64,000 nt of DNA, taken from NCBI RefSeq assembly GCF_016107625.1, contig NZ_JABASV010000007.1, positions 1 through 64,000 on the forward strand, written 5' to 3'. Below the pieces are notes generated by a model. The model had not been told where the DNA came from, did not search any database, and was given only the letters and a program-made list of their open reading frames with translations. Numbering within the stretch: the first letter of the stretch is position 1; each line of letters begins with the position of its first letter. A program made the position numbers and the translations under genes. Shown here piece after piece: positions 24,602 to 34,872 of the stretch. The DNA comes from Vreelandella alkaliphila (lineage in GTDB: Bacteria > Pseudomonadota > Gammaproteobacteria > Pseudomonadales > Halomonadaceae).

Positions 24602-26572
24602 ATGGATTTTTTCACTGCTCAGGAACACGCTCGGCGCAAAACTTGGCATCTGGTTGTCTTGCTGGTACTAGCAGTGCTGGCGTTGGTTGCCGTGACGACA
24701 TTGGTGGTTGCCATCGCCTTGCAGCTGATGAGTGGCGCAGAACAAACCAGCCTTTCGGCGCAGGGAGTGTGGTCCGCGCTCTCATTCCAGCTAGTTGCTG
24801 GTGTGGCTGTCGGGGTGCTAGCTGTTGTGGTGCTAGGCGGTCTATTCAAACAACGTCAGCTAAGTGGTGGTGGCCGGGCAGTCGCAGAAGCGCTCGGTGG
24901 GCGCGAGATTAATCTAACTACCCACGATCCCGATGAACGCCGCATTCTCAATGTCGTTGAAGAAATGGCCATTGCATCGGGCACGCCGGTGCCTTCCGTT
25001 TATGTCGTAGAGGAAGAGGGCATTAATGCTTTTGCGGCAGGGTACCAAACCAGCGATGCGGTGATCGGTATTACCCGTGGCACCATTCGCAACCTGACAC
25101 GGGAAGAGTTGCAGGGGGTCGTCGCGCATGAGTTTAGCCATATTCTGTACGGCGACATGCGGCTAAACATACGCTTGGTCAGCATCCTCCACGGTATTCT
25201 GCTGATTGGGCTATTGGGCGGTACTTTGCTACGTAGCATGCGCTATCGGCGTGCTGGGGGCAGTAAACGTAACAACTCAGCGGCGGTAATTTTGGGGTTG
25301 GGAGCGGCGCTAATGGTGGTCGGCTATGCGGGCACCTTTTTTGGCAACCTGATTAAGTCAGCGGTCAGTCGTCAGCGCGAATATCTGGCGGATGCTTCCG
25401 CAGTACAGTTCACCCGTAATCCCTATGGCATTGGTAATGCGCTGGTTAAGATTGGCTCGCATAGCCAGGGTTCCTACTTGAAAGCGCCACAGACGGCCGA
25501 ATTCAGCCACCTGTTTTTCGGCCAGGGCATCAAGCTGGGATTTACGCGTATGATGGCGACCCACCCGCCACTAAAAGAGCGTATTCAGCGGGTAATGCCA
25601 GACTGGGATGGTCGCTTCGAGGTTCGCTGGCCCCCGCAGCACGCTGATCATGACGCCCCTGGTTCAGTAGATAATGAAGATGATAGTAAAGATGGCAGTG
25701 AAGACCGTTCTGATGCGAAGCTAAGCAGAGGGACGTTGGCTGCTGTATTAACCGCGGCTTCTGCTCAAACGGCCATTAGCGCCATCGGCCAGCCCAGTCA
25801 ACGCCACCTGGCGCAAGCCAGAGCAACGCTAAATGCGCTGCCAGAACGAATCAAAACCGCGGCCCAAGAACCCTATACCGCCCGTGCGTTAATTTATGCA
25901 CTACTGCTAAGTGATGAACCGTCAGTTCGTGAGCAGCAGTTAGATGCATTACAACAAATTGCCTTGCCAGATACTTATCAAGCGCTGATGGACATTGGCT
26001 CCGATGTATTGAGGCTGAATATCGAGTTACGTCTACCGCTGGTTGAGTTGGCACTACCAGCCTTAAAGTTGCTGTCCGTTGATCAGGCTCAGCACTTTCG
26101 CCTCTGTATGGAGCAATTAATCAACGCGGATGGCCACGTCAGCTTGTTTGAATGGGCGCTGTATCAACTGCTGTTGAACAATCTGGGCGAAAAAAACAGC
26201 GGGCTCGCACATCTTAAACTCAGTGATTTACAGCGAGAGTGCCAGCACCTGCTCAGTGTGTTGGCAGCAGCTGGCCAGGATAATTCTGAAGAGATTAGCG
26301 CAGCGCTGAATGCAGCGGAAAGCGAGCTGCCGTTCGCCTTGTCTGCCACTGACGAAGTAAGTGATATGCGGGCATTAAGCTTGGCCGTGGAACGTTTACG
26401 GCGCTTAAAGCCGTTGCAAAAGCCCGTTCTTCTGCAAGCCATGGCGCGCTGCATTGAGCATAGCGGACATATTCGCCCAGCCGAAGCTGAGTTATTTCGG
26501 GTAATGGCAGATATCCTCGACTGCCCGATGCCGCCACTGCTGTCAGATGAGCTATCAAGTGCTGTAAAGTAG
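24602..26572 (+). CDS. M48 family zinc metalloprotease with long C-terminal domain
   Basis: A 656-residue integral-membrane protease. Helices lie near residues 17-40 and 60-85. The catalytic zinc site HEFSH is at residues 176-180 (VVAHEFSHILYGDMRLN), two helices follow near 195-215 and 225-250, and the third ligand Glu lies in SRQREYLADASAV. After about residue 345 comes an acidic linker and then about 290 helical residues not part of M48/HtpX. It is co-transcribed with lemA. A role in membrane protein quality control is inferred. Confidence 0.9.
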   Translation: MDFFTAQEHARRKTWHLVVLLVLAVLALVAVTTLVVAIALQLMSGAEQTSLSAQGVWSALSFQLVAGVAVGVLAVVVLGGLFKQRQLSGGGRAVAEALGGREINLTTHDPDERRILNVVEEMAIASGTPVPSVYVVEEEGINAFAAGYQTSDAVIGITRGTIRNLTREELQGVVAHEFSHILYGDMRLNIRLVSILHGILLIGLLGGTLLRSMRYRRAGGSKRNNSAAVILGLGAALMVVGYAGTFFGNLIKSAVSRQREYLADASAVQFTRNPYGIGNALVKIGSHSQGSYLKAPQTAEFSHLFFGQGIKLGFTRMMATHPPLKERIQRVMPDWDGRFEVRWPPQHADHDAPGSVDNEDDSKDGSEDRSDAKLSRGTLAAVLTAASAQTAISAIGQPSQRHLAQARATLNALPERIKTAAQEPYTARALIYALLLSDEPSVREQQLDALQQIALPDTYQALMDIGSDVLRLNIELRLPLVELALPALKLLSVDQAQHFRLCMEQLINADGHVSLFEWALYQLLLNNLGEKNSGLAHLKLSDLQRECQHLLSVLAAAGQDNSEEISAALNAAESELPFALSATDEVSDMRALSLAVERLRRLKPLQKPVLLQAMARCIEHSGHIRPAEAELFRVMADILDCPMPPLLSDELSSAVK

Positions 26573-26625
26573 AGAGAGTATTGTTTGAAGATTAAGGTCT
26601 ATAAGAAAAGTGATACCCAATATCG

Positions 26626-27345
26626 ATGACTGAAATTACGTATATCTTATTATTATCATTGCTGGCTGGCGCGGCAATGCCCACGGGGGCATTGCTCGCT
26701 CGGCTTGATCTTGTGCACCCCTATTTCTTGGGTGCTTCTTGGCGGCATTTCATCATTGCTTTTGGCGGGGGTGCGCTTATATCGGCAGTCGCTTTGGTGC
26801 TAGTTCCTGAGGGAGCGAGCAAGCTGTCTCCTTTATTGGCCGCGTTGTGCTTTGCCGCGGGAGGGGTGTGCTTTTATCTTTTGGATGCTTTTTTAAGTAG
26901 GCTGAACAGCTCTGTTGGTCAACTGGTTGCGATGCTTTCTGATTTTGTTCCAGAAGCCATTGCTTTAGGCGCAGCTTTCGCCGCTGGAGGAAGCGCTGGC
27001 TTATTGCTGGCGCTGCTAATGGTTTTGCAAAACTTACCGGAAGGGTTTAATGCCTTTGAGGAGTTAAGTAGTAACTCTCAACTCTCACCAAATAAAATCG
27101 TGCTAGCTTTTAGCGGTTTAGCGTTAGTAGGTCCTGCCTCTGCCGCCACAGGGTATTATTTGCTGTCCCAGTATGACGAGTTGATGGGCGCTTTAATGCT
27201 GTTCGCCAGTGCGGGAATTCTTTACTTAGTTTTCCAGGATATTGCACCAGAATCTAAGCTTGTACATCAAAGCATGCCCGCAGTGGGAGCAGTTACTGGC
27301 TTCTTGCTCGGTTTAGTCGGCAATATGATGATTGCTGGTGGCTAA
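26626..27345 (+). CDS. ZIP-family-like metal transporter
   Basis: A 239-residue protein with seven or eight membrane helices. The helix pair with FVPEAIALGAAFAAG and LQNLPEGFNAFEEL carries the family's metal-coordinating polar pattern (PEGxxxxxE). It is a divalent metal permease by family, with Zn, Fe or Mn not distinguishable. It lacks a good ribosome site before ATG 26626 and sits 53 bp after the M48 gene. Confidence 0.78.
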   Translation: MTEITYILLLSLLAGAAMPTGALLARLDLVHPYFLGASWRHFIIAFGGGALISAVALVLVPEGASKLSPLLAALCFAAGGVCFYLLDAFLSRLNSSVGQLVAMLSDFVPEAIALGAAFAAGGSAGLLLALLMVLQNLPEGFNAFEELSSNSQLSPNKIVLAFSGLALVGPASAATGYYLLSQYDELMGALMLFASAGILYLVFQDIAPESKLVHQSMPAVGAVTGFLLGLVGNMMIAGG

Positions 27346-27447
27346 TAAAGTCAGCTATGAGTTGTGATCAATTGAGATGATCTCAAGCCGTCTCCTGCCA
27401 CTCATCTATCAGCGTCAAGTAAGCAATGTGCGCTTATAAGCTTGCTT

Positions 27448-29364
27448 TTAGCTTGTCTTCTTTCTGGCCCCAGCATTTTTCCTTTTCGGATAACTTTTTC
27501 TTGGCTTAGTTGCACGTTTTGCTGGGCCTCCGGCCTCACCTTGGGCAGTTTGTAGGCTGTGTCTCAGCTTGGCCGCATCGCTGTGGGTGAGTAGGCCACG
27601 TAGATCATCCAGGAGTGCTTGCTGAAACGCGCCGGGGTCATCCTGCTGTTCTGAGATCGCCCGAAGCCGCTGTTCCCAAAGGGCGGTGCGTTCTGGCGTG
27701 CTTACGGCGCTGGGCAAGGCGGCGATCAGCGCGCAGCCGAGTTTAGTGGCACGCAGGGCTTTTTGCTGCCGCGCTAAGTAGCCACGCTGCACCAGCGTTT
27801 CAATAATACCTGCACGGGTTGCTTCGGTGCCAAGGCCATCGGTGTCACGCAGCGTGCGGCGCACGTTAGGGTCATCTACGTAGCGGCCAATGTTCATCAT
27901 CGCTTTAATCAAGCTGGCATCAGTGAATGGTTCCGGCGGGCGAGTTTCTTTCTCCTCAACGCCTGCGCCAAGCGCTTGGCAGGCTTCCCCCTGAGTGAGC
28001 GGCGGTAGCGGCGGAGTTTCGTCGCGGGTGGTGAAGAGTGGCTTCCAACCGTGATCAAGAATGCTCTGGCCGCGGGCACGGAAAGCTTCATCTAGCAGGG
28101 TGAACTCTGCTTTCACCTCAAAGGTGCGCAGCGGCCGATAAAACTGCGCCATCACATTGCGCACAATTAACCGAAATACATGGCCTTCAGTGGCGGAAAG
28201 TTGGCTAAAGTCTGCAGGCTTGCCGGTGGGCGCTAGGGCATGGTGCGCGCCTACCTGTTTGTCGTTCCAGGCTTTTGAGCGCAGGGTAAAGTCAGCACCA
28301 CCCAGCCACTGACGCAGCGTGTCATCGTTTTGGCAGGCGCTGCTCAAGCTACGCTGGGCCAGCGCTAGATGCTCTTCGGGCAGGTAGCGGCAGTCGGAGC
28401 GAGGGTAGGTGATTAACTTGTGCTGTTCATAAAGCCGCTGGCAAATATCCAGCACCATCTGTGCGGAGAGCCCGTGGCGGCGCGCGGCGTCTACTTGTAA
28501 CGCGGAAAGCGAATAGGGTAGCGGCGGCGCTTGGCGCTTTTCCTGTTGATCGAGGGTGGTTAGGGTGCCCCGTGCGCCGGGAAGCTGTGCTGCTAAGGCA
28601 TCGGCGGGAGTGCGATCGATCAGCCGCCCTTGTTCATCTAAGGGCTGGTGCTCTTTGGGTGCCCACCAGGCGCGCAGCTGACCTTGGGCCACCTGTAAAT
28701 CCACCCATAGCGGGTAGAACGGGTGAGGCTTGAAATCACGAATGGCATTGTCGCGGCGCACGATCAACCCGAGTACTGGTGTTTGCACACGGCCAACGGA
28801 AAGCACGCCGTCATGTCCCGCTTGGCGGCCGGTTAGCGTCCAGGCGCGGGTTAAATTAATGCCGTAAAGCCAGTCAGCACGCGAGCGCGCCTGGGCCGCT
28901 TGAAACAGCGGCTGGTATTCTATATTGGAGCGCAGCTTGGCAAGTGCACGGCTCACGGCGGGTTTGTTAAGGTCACTGATCAGCAGCCTCTGAACGGGGC
29001 CGCGATACTTCATGTACTCAATTACTTCCTGCACCAGTAGCTGGCCTTCGCGATCTGGATCGCCAGCGTGCACCACGCTAGTGGCCTGCTTAATCAGCTT
29101 GCGAATCACTGCCAGTTGTCCTCGCGCCTTGGGGCGCGGCATCAGTTTCCACTGCTGCGGCACAATGGGTAGCCGGTCTAGTCGCCACTGTTTATCGGCA
29201 GGATCGTAGGCTTCGGGCGGGGCTTGTTCTAGCAAGTGGCCCAGGCACCAAGTGACAGTGGTGTCGCCGCAGACCATAGCGCCATCCTGGCGTTTTGCGC
29301 TGCCGGGCAGCGCGTCGGCTATGGCCCGTGCAAGGCTGGGTTTCTCGGCGATAATCAAGCGCAT
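27448..29364 (-). CDS. topB: DNA topoisomerase III
   Basis: A 638-residue type IA topoisomerase. The TOPRIM domain begins MRLIIAEKPSLARAIADAL and has HAGDPDREGQLLVQEV near residue 100. The catalytic Tyr is in LITYPRSDCRYLP. There is no C-terminal Cys zinc finger; the tail is Lys/Arg-rich instead (residues 610-638). ATG 29364 is chosen by family start over the in-frame ATG at 29397. It decatenates replication intermediates. Confidence 0.95.
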   Translation of the reverse strand: MRLIIAEKPSLARAIADALPGSAKRQDGAMVCGDTTVTWCLGHLLEQAPPEAYDPADKQWRLDRLPIVPQQWKLMPRPKARGQLAVIRKLIKQATSVVHAGDPDREGQLLVQEVIEYMKYRGPVQRLLISDLNKPAVSRALAKLRSNIEYQPLFQAAQARSRADWLYGINLTRAWTLTGRQAGHDGVLSVGRVQTPVLGLIVRRDNAIRDFKPHPFYPLWVDLQVAQGQLRAWWAPKEHQPLDEQGRLIDRTPADALAAQLPGARGTLTTLDQQEKRQAPPLPYSLSALQVDAARRHGLSAQMVLDICQRLYEQHKLITYPRSDCRYLPEEHLALAQRSLSSACQNDDTLRQWLGGADFTLRSKAWNDKQVGAHHALAPTGKPADFSQLSATEGHVFRLIVRNVMAQFYRPLRTFEVKAEFTLLDEAFRARGQSILDHGWKPLFTTRDETPPLPPLTQGEACQALGAGVEEKETRPPEPFTDASLIKAMMNIGRYVDDPNVRRTLRDTDGLGTEATRAGIIETLVQRGYLARQQKALRATKLGCALIAALPSAVSTPERTALWEQRLRAISEQQDDPGAFQQALLDDLRGLLTHSDAAKLRHSLQTAQGEAGGPAKRATKPRKSYPKRKNAGARKKTS

Positions 29365-29559
29365 ACAGTGTCTGACCCTGGCGTCTGGAAACAACAAGTT
29401 GCCATCTTAGCAGAACCCGCAACAGGTTAGCGTCTGGCTTGTGTGTTAGATGGCTAGTGAGTTGTTTTGTAAATGGATGAATTTATTTCTGTGTATAGTT
29501 TTTGTATAAAATTAACAAATTAAGTAAGCTGTCAAAAAGCAATTAATGAGGCGATTTCC

Positions 29560-30807
29560 ATGCGCGAGCGCGGCAGAACACGACGTTTATTGGGTCTGGG
29601 TGCCCGCACTGGCGGGGCGCTGCTGAAAACTCGTCTAGGTGGTCAAGCTGATTGGCGGGCGCTTGGTGAAGCGCTGTTTGAAGGGCTTTCGGAGCTGAAA
29701 GGTCCGGCCATGAAGCTAGCGCAAATTATGTCCCAGTGGGATGACCTGCTGCCCCCAGACCTGGCAAATGAACTTGCTCGCTTGCAGCGTCAAGCAGAGC
29801 CAATGCCTTGGCCGCGTATTCGTGAAGCGCTGCTACTGCAGTACGGCGATATTGATCAGTACTTTAGCGATATAGAAGAGCGTCCGTTTGCCAGTGCTTC
29901 CATGGGGCAGGTGCATAAAGCCGTCACCCATGAGGGTGAAACCGTGGTGCTAAAAGTGCAGTACCCTGGGCTTGCGGATGTGTTGGAAAGCGATCTTAAG
30001 CAGGTCAAACGGATAATGAGCTTGGGCCGCTGGTTCAAAGTACCCCAAGCGCGTTTGGATGCGCTGTTTGAAGAGTTGGCGGCGGGGCTGCGTGAAGAGT
30101 TGGATTATCACGCCGAAGCACGAGCGCTGGCTCGCTATCGCGAGCGGTATCAGGATAACCCTCAGTTGGTCATACCTGAGCCACTGTTTGAGCTATCTGG
30201 CCAGCATGTCCTTGCTATGCGCTTTGTAGACGGTACACCGCTGCGGGATTTAGAAAGCACCGATGATGGCACTCGTCAGAAAGTGGCCGTGGCGTTGGCT
30301 GATTGGATTACCGAGGAGCTGTTTACCTATCGAGAGTTGCATGCCGACCCCCACGCCGGTAACTTTGCGGCGGATGCTGAAGGGCGCTTGGTCATCTACG
30401 ATTTCGGTGCGGTCATACCCGTGCCTGAAGCGCGGCTAAAAGCCATGATGCAGCTATTAGATGCCACCCTTGCGCAAGACCCAATGGCAATGGATGATGC
30501 GTTAATGAAAATGGGCGGCCGCCAGGGGCAGGGCGCGCCGCTGGCACTTTATCGAGAGTCCGCTGAGTGCGTGTCGCCACTATTTTTCCCTGGTGAGCAG
30601 GATTTCAGCGATGTGCGGGTACACCGCCGCCTGCGCGAGCTAACGCCCAAAGTGTGGGCTGCCATGGATCGGCTGCAACCGCCTGCGGATACCTTGCTGC
30701 TCTCCCGGGCGCTGAATGGGCACTATTGGAACTTGGTGCGTCTGAAAGCGCGTCTGGATATGCATACGCGCACCGAGCCGCTGCTAGCCTGGGCGCGTAG
30801 ACCCTAA
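29560..30807 (+). CDS. ABC1/UbiB-family atypical kinase
   Basis: A 415-residue ABC1 (AarF/UbiB/ADCK) protein. The family's KxGQ-like N-terminal motif reads KGPAMKLAQIMSQ (near residue 47). The Ala-rich P-loop equivalent is FASASMGQVHKA, then VVLKVQYPG, EELDYHAEARAL and the catalytic ELHADPHAGNF with VIYDFGAV. It lacks the C-terminal membrane helix of UbiB itself, so it is a UbiB-like paralogue. It may act in lipid or quinone metabolism. GAGG precedes ATG 29560. Confidence 0.9.
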   Translation: MRERGRTRRLLGLGARTGGALLKTRLGGQADWRALGEALFEGLSELKGPAMKLAQIMSQWDDLLPPDLANELARLQRQAEPMPWPRIREALLLQYGDIDQYFSDIEERPFASASMGQVHKAVTHEGETVVLKVQYPGLADVLESDLKQVKRIMSLGRWFKVPQARLDALFEELAAGLREELDYHAEARALARYRERYQDNPQLVIPEPLFELSGQHVLAMRFVDGTPLRDLESTDDGTRQKVAVALADWITEELFTYRELHADPHAGNFAADAEGRLVIYDFGAVIPVPEARLKAMMQLLDATLAQDPMAMDDALMKMGGRQGQGAPLALYRESAECVSPLFFPGEQDFSDVRVHRRLRELTPKVWAAMDRLQPPADTLLLSRALNGHYWNLVRLKARLDMHTRTEPLLAWARRP

Positions 30808-30889
30808 CTAATTGCCGCTGCGGGAGAGCTGCCTGTCATGCTAGACTATTGCGCTTTTCAATCGCGTTTTGAAGACAGTGGAGACGGCA

Positions 30890-32710
30890 ATGCTGGCGGT
30901 ATGGGTCGATCAACTGCTGGGATTTGCCTCTGGGGCACTCTCGGCAATTAGGAAACAGGAACACTACCCCGATTTTATGACCTGGGTACGTGCCGAAGGC
31001 GCAGATTCGTTTAATGGCGATGTGGCAACTGCTCAGGCGCTTGCGCCTATTTTATGGTCGCAAACGCCGCTAGAGCGGCTTAATTTTGCGAACGAACCAT
31101 TGGCCACACCAGGGCGTAACGAGCCTTGCTGGTGTGATTCAGGGCGTAAATTCAAACAGTGCTGCTACCGCGTTGACTTCCCCACGGATATTCCTGAGCA
31201 GATGATGTGGATGCTTTCCCTGCGTGAGTGGAAAGGCGCTACGTTGAAAGCAGCGCTGGAAAGTCAGCAAGCACCTGCCCAGGCGTTATTAGAAGCCGGG
31301 CTAATTGCTGCTGAAAGCGGTCAAACCGGTCGTTCAATGCAGATTCTTGAGTCACTGTTCGACGGTAGTGATTGGTCGCGCTTGCCGGAGCAGGCCGAGC
31401 CTGCGTTTGAAATTCTGTTAGATATCTATCAAGAGCGTGGCTTTACCCGTAAGCGTGCTGACCTGCTTGATGATGTTATGGAGCGCGGCCCACTGTTTTT
31501 GCGCGGCGTGGCGCTTGAGCGGTTGTGCCTCATGCACCTGGATAACGACGACTTGGACAGCGCCCGCGCTGCGTTCGTAAAAGCCCAGCAGGCGCTACCG
31601 GATTCTCCGACGCTAGCCTACATTGAAGCCATGTTGCTGCTGCATGAAGGTCATGAGGAAGAGGCCAAAGAGCGAGCTAACTTCTGGTACCGCCGCTTGG
31701 TTCGCCAGGGCGACTTGGATGAAGAGCAGCTCGAATTCCTGGCAGCTCTGGCTGAAAATCCTGGTGCCACTTTGGCCGACCAGCTGTTGAGCGCCGAAGA
31801 AGATATGGCGACGCCGCTAGTATCGCTACAGGCGCTGTTGGCTGCACTCCCAATCGCACCGAAGCTGACCATTGAACAAGATGCCGATTCCGGTAGGTTG
31901 CACTACACCACCACTGCTCGTGAAGAAACCCTGTTTGCGGCTTGGCACGAACAGTTTCAGGTCATGGTCGATGAAGAGGTCGCCTTGGGCTTTCGCGATG
32001 ATCCGTGGGGCAACGCGATAGAGTGGATGTCTGAGCTATGTGCTCACCCAGAATGGTTAGATGCCCCCCAGGTAGTGCAAGATGTAACGTTAGCACTGAC
32101 CAGCCGCTTTGGTAGCCTGCCATGGATGGCGCCGAGCCTGCTGGAACCGCTGGCACTGCGCCTTTCTCGCTGGCTTGAGCAGGCCCGTGCAGCTGGTGAC
32201 GGTAGCCTGTGTTGGGATGATGCCGATAACGCCATGCTGCTGCGTACCGGCCTTGCGCTGGTGGTGGGCATGGAGCGCGGCGCGCGCCAGCACTCCCGTG
32301 AGTTGGCTGAAGAGCTGCTAGCCATAGACCAGGAAGATAGTCTTGGCTTAAGAGAGTTAGTACTTGATCAATTGCTGCGTGATGACCGCAATGAAGAAGC
32401 GCTAGCGCTCACTGATGAGCCCCAAAAAGATGATGGCTCTTTAGAGTTGGGTTTATTAATGGGCCGTACGCTGGCGCTTTATCGATTGGAAAAGCACGAT
32501 GCCGCTGAAGCAGCGCTGGTGGATGTGGTCGCTCATAATCGCTATGCGATAGAGTTGTTATGTGCCGAGAACCCGCGGCCTTCAATGCCTCACGCGGATG
32601 GGCAAGTCGATCCTGGCTCCCGTGCGGAAGCGTGGCAGTATCGTACCTTGATGCGTGACCAGTGGCGCACCACGCCAGGCGCGCTGGCGTGGTTGGCGGA
32701 TCACCGCTAG
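30890..32710 (+). CDS. SEC-C motif, TPR-rich protein
   Basis: A 606-residue soluble protein. A SEC-C zinc-binding motif is clear near residues 75-92 (GRNEPCWCDSGRKFKQCCY). The rest is helical and repeat-like (for example ARAAFVKAQQALPDSPTLAY), consistent with TPR solenoids. No catalytic domain was recognised. ATG 30890 has GGAG 6 bases upstream, while the TTG at 30869 is not favoured. It ends in TAG, 2 bp from the convergent ampG stop. Confidence 0.78.
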   Translation: MLAVWVDQLLGFASGALSAIRKQEHYPDFMTWVRAEGADSFNGDVATAQALAPILWSQTPLERLNFANEPLATPGRNEPCWCDSGRKFKQCCYRVDFPTDIPEQMMWMLSLREWKGATLKAALESQQAPAQALLEAGLIAAESGQTGRSMQILESLFDGSDWSRLPEQAEPAFEILLDIYQERGFTRKRADLLDDVMERGPLFLRGVALERLCLMHLDNDDLDSARAAFVKAQQALPDSPTLAYIEAMLLLHEGHEEEAKERANFWYRRLVRQGDLDEEQLEFLAALAENPGATLADQLLSAEEDMATPLVSLQALLAALPIAPKLTIEQDADSGRLHYTTTAREETLFAAWHEQFQVMVDEEVALGFRDDPWGNAIEWMSELCAHPEWLDAPQVVQDVTLALTSRFGSLPWMAPSLLEPLALRLSRWLEQARAAGDGSLCWDDADNAMLLRTGLALVVGMERGARQHSRELAEELLAIDQEDSLGLRELVLDQLLRDDRNEEALALTDEPQKDDGSLELGLLMGRTLALYRLEKHDAAEAALVDVVAHNRYAIELLCAENPRPSMPHADGQVDPGSRAEAWQYRTLMRDQWRTTPGALAWLADHR

Positions 32711-32712
32711 CT

Positions 32713-34083
32713 TTATTTTGCCTCTGCGATCACTGGGGTAGGCACCAACTGCTTATCTCGGCTGATCCAGATGGCTAGCAGAATGGCGGGCAAACCGAGT
32801 AGGGTGGCCACTATGAAGAAAGTGGCGTATCCCTGGGCCGTGACGACCAGCCCGCCAAAACCGCTCAGAAACTTCCCTGGTAACGTCATCAGCGACGAAA
32901 ACAGTGCGTATTGGGTGGCGGTATAAGCCCGCGACGTTAAGCTGGAAAGAAATGCAATAAAGACGGCACTGGCTAAGCCATTGGCAAGATTATCGCCAAT
33001 AATGGTGACGACCAGCATGGGAAGTTGGTTGCCTATCAACGCTAACGCGGCAAACAGCAGGTTGGTCACCATGACAAAGCCAGCGCCAATGACCAGCAGT
33101 GGCCCAATGCCGTAGCGAGCAACCAGCAAGCCGCCAAGAATGCCCCCCGTTATACTCATGGCAATACCAAAAATATTGGTGACGTTGGCGATGGTGGCCA
33201 GCGAAAAGCCTAAATCGATATATAGCGGATTTGCCATAGAGGCCATGGCAAGGTCGCTAATTCGGAACACCGCGATAAACACTAAAATGCCCAACGCCTT
33301 CACCCCGTAGCGGCGGAAGAAGTCGGTAAAAGGGCACACAATGGCACCAATCACCCAAGCACCTAGACGTCGCAAAACTTTCGGTTGGCCACGGCTGGCA
33401 CGAATGAAGGCGCGTACCTTGGGTTCGTGAATGAGCTGAACCGTCAACGATGCGCGCTTTGGTTCAGGTCGAATCAGCACGGTGAGCACGCCAATGCCCA
33501 CAAGCGCGGCCATGCAGAGGTACGCTGCGTTCCAGGAAATCGCTGATGCCACATACAGCGCCCCGGCACCTGCCGCTAATAGCCCACCGCGGTAACCGAT
33601 AATGTAAGTAGAGGCCATCGCTGCTTGTACATCGTCATCTGCGGATTCGATGCGATACGCGTCAATGGCGATATCCTGAGTGGCCGAGCCAAAGGCTATC
33701 AGCAGCGCAAAGGCTGCTACCCAGCCTAGGTTACCTACTGGACTGACTCCCGCTAAGCCAATTAGCCCTGCCGCAATCATCCCCTGGGCAAGCAGCATCC
33801 AGCCACGTCGTTGGCCAAACGTGCGTGTCAGGATTGGCAGGGCAAGTCGGTCAACGATAGGCGCCCAAAAAAACTTGATTGAGTAGAGCATGCCAATCCA
33901 GGCGAAGAAGCCAATGGCGGCCACTTCAACGCCGTCACTGCGTAGCCATGCAGACAGAGTGGAAAACACCAGCAAAAAAGGTAAGCCTGCTGAAAAACCT
34001 AGAAACAGCATGGTGATGACAGGCGCACGACAGTAAATACCTAACGCATCCAGCCAGCTGCGCTGGGGAGTAGGGGTGGGCAT
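32713..34083 (-). CDS. ampG: AmpG muropeptide permease (MFS)
   Basis: A 456-residue major-facilitator permease importing GlcNAc-anhydroMurNAc peptides for cell-wall recycling. The N-terminus has the AmpG pattern FLGFSAGLPFLLVFSTLSAW, WLRSDGVEVAAIGFFAWIG and KFFWAPIVDRL, followed by FGQRRGWMLLAQ. GSATQDIAIDAYRIE near residue 140 is also typical. ATG 34083 is chosen over GTG 34095. It may feed beta-lactamase induction where ampC/ampR exist; none is seen here. Confidence 0.93.
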   Translation of the reverse strand: MPTPTPQRSWLDALGIYCRAPVITMLFLGFSAGLPFLLVFSTLSAWLRSDGVEVAAIGFFAWIGMLYSIKFFWAPIVDRLALPILTRTFGQRRGWMLLAQGMIAAGLIGLAGVSPVGNLGWVAAFALLIAFGSATQDIAIDAYRIESADDDVQAAMASTYIIGYRGGLLAAGAGALYVASAISWNAAYLCMAALVGIGVLTVLIRPEPKRASLTVQLIHEPKVRAFIRASRGQPKVLRRLGAWVIGAIVCPFTDFFRRYGVKALGILVFIAVFRISDLAMASMANPLYIDLGFSLATIANVTNIFGIAMSITGGILGGLLVARYGIGPLLVIGAGFVMVTNLLFAALALIGNQLPMLVVTIIGDNLANGLASAVFIAFLSSLTSRAYTATQYALFSSLMTLPGKFLSGFGGLVVTAQGYATFFIVATLLGLPAILLAIWISRDKQLVPTPVIAEAK

Positions 34084-34201
34084 ATTGGTTAACACTCCAG
34101 GAAAGAAAACGTCTGCATCGAGGCCCGCTAAAAACCGCTCAGTGGTAGACTAGGCCTGATATCCATGACAAAGCCGATAGCTTACCGGAGAGGAGTTTTC
34201 A

Positions 34202-34720
34202 ATGTCGATTACAGCCCATCAAGTAGTCACTTTACACTACGTGTTAAGCGATGTGCTTAGCGATGGCAGTACCCGCGTGCTAGATGACTCCAACGCGCGT
34301 GATAAGCCCTTAGAGTACCTTCATGGACACGATAATATTTTGCCCGGTTTAGAGAGTGCTCTGGAAGATAAAGCCGCTGGAGATGAGCTGCGTGTCACGC
34401 TTGCGCCTGCTGATGCCTACGGCATCCGTAATGAAGACTTGGTGCAACAAGTGAGTCGTGCCTCATTTGGCAGCGCAGCACTTGAACCCGGTAGCCGTTT
34501 CCAAACAGAAGGTGAAGCAGGCCCGCAAATTGTCACGGTGATGAGTATTGATGGGGACATGGTAACGGTCGATACAAATCATCCGCTGGCAGGCCACACG
34601 CTTCGCTATCAAGTCAACGTGCTGGATGTGCGTGATGCAACCCGTGCAGAGCTGGCGAAAGGCCACCCTCTACCGCCGGGAACCGAACACAGCAAAGTAG
34701 AAGATCGAAAAGTGCTTTAG
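34202..34720 (+). CDS. SlyD-like FKBP-type peptidyl-prolyl isomerase
   Basis: A 172-residue FKBP/SlyD protein: VVTLHYVLSDVLSDGSTRVL, then PLEYLHGHDNILPGLESALE, DAYGIRNEDLVQQVSR, and VTVDTNHPLAGHTLRYQVNV. The insert-in-flap domain lies between residues 70 and 125. The long His/Cys metal-binding tail of E. coli SlyD is missing. It is a prolyl isomerase/chaperone. GGAGAGGAG precedes ATG 34202. Confidence 0.9.
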   Translation: MSITAHQVVTLHYVLSDVLSDGSTRVLDDSNARDKPLEYLHGHDNILPGLESALEDKAAGDELRVTLAPADAYGIRNEDLVQQVSRASFGSAALEPGSRFQTEGEAGPQIVTVMSIDGDMVTVDTNHPLAGHTLRYQVNVLDVRDATRAELAKGHPLPPGTEHSKVEDRKVL

Positions 34721-34822
34721 CAGCAAGTTTTAGGGGCTGCAAGTTTTACAGGCTTTAGATCTTCGGCGTGCTCAAAATTGACAGCGTATTTTAATGCTGA
34801 AGCGTATTTTGAGCGTTAAAAA

Positions 34823-34836
34823 CTGACCCATATCAA
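34823..34836. promoter_or_regulatory. FNR/ANR-type box, distal
   Basis: CTGACCCATATCAA compares with the FNR consensus TTGAT-N4-ATCAA. Its centre is 50 bp upstream of the second box. Confidence 0.5.
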
Positions 34837-34872
34837 GTTCCTGACAGGCCGCAAATAACCCCGCTGAAAAGC

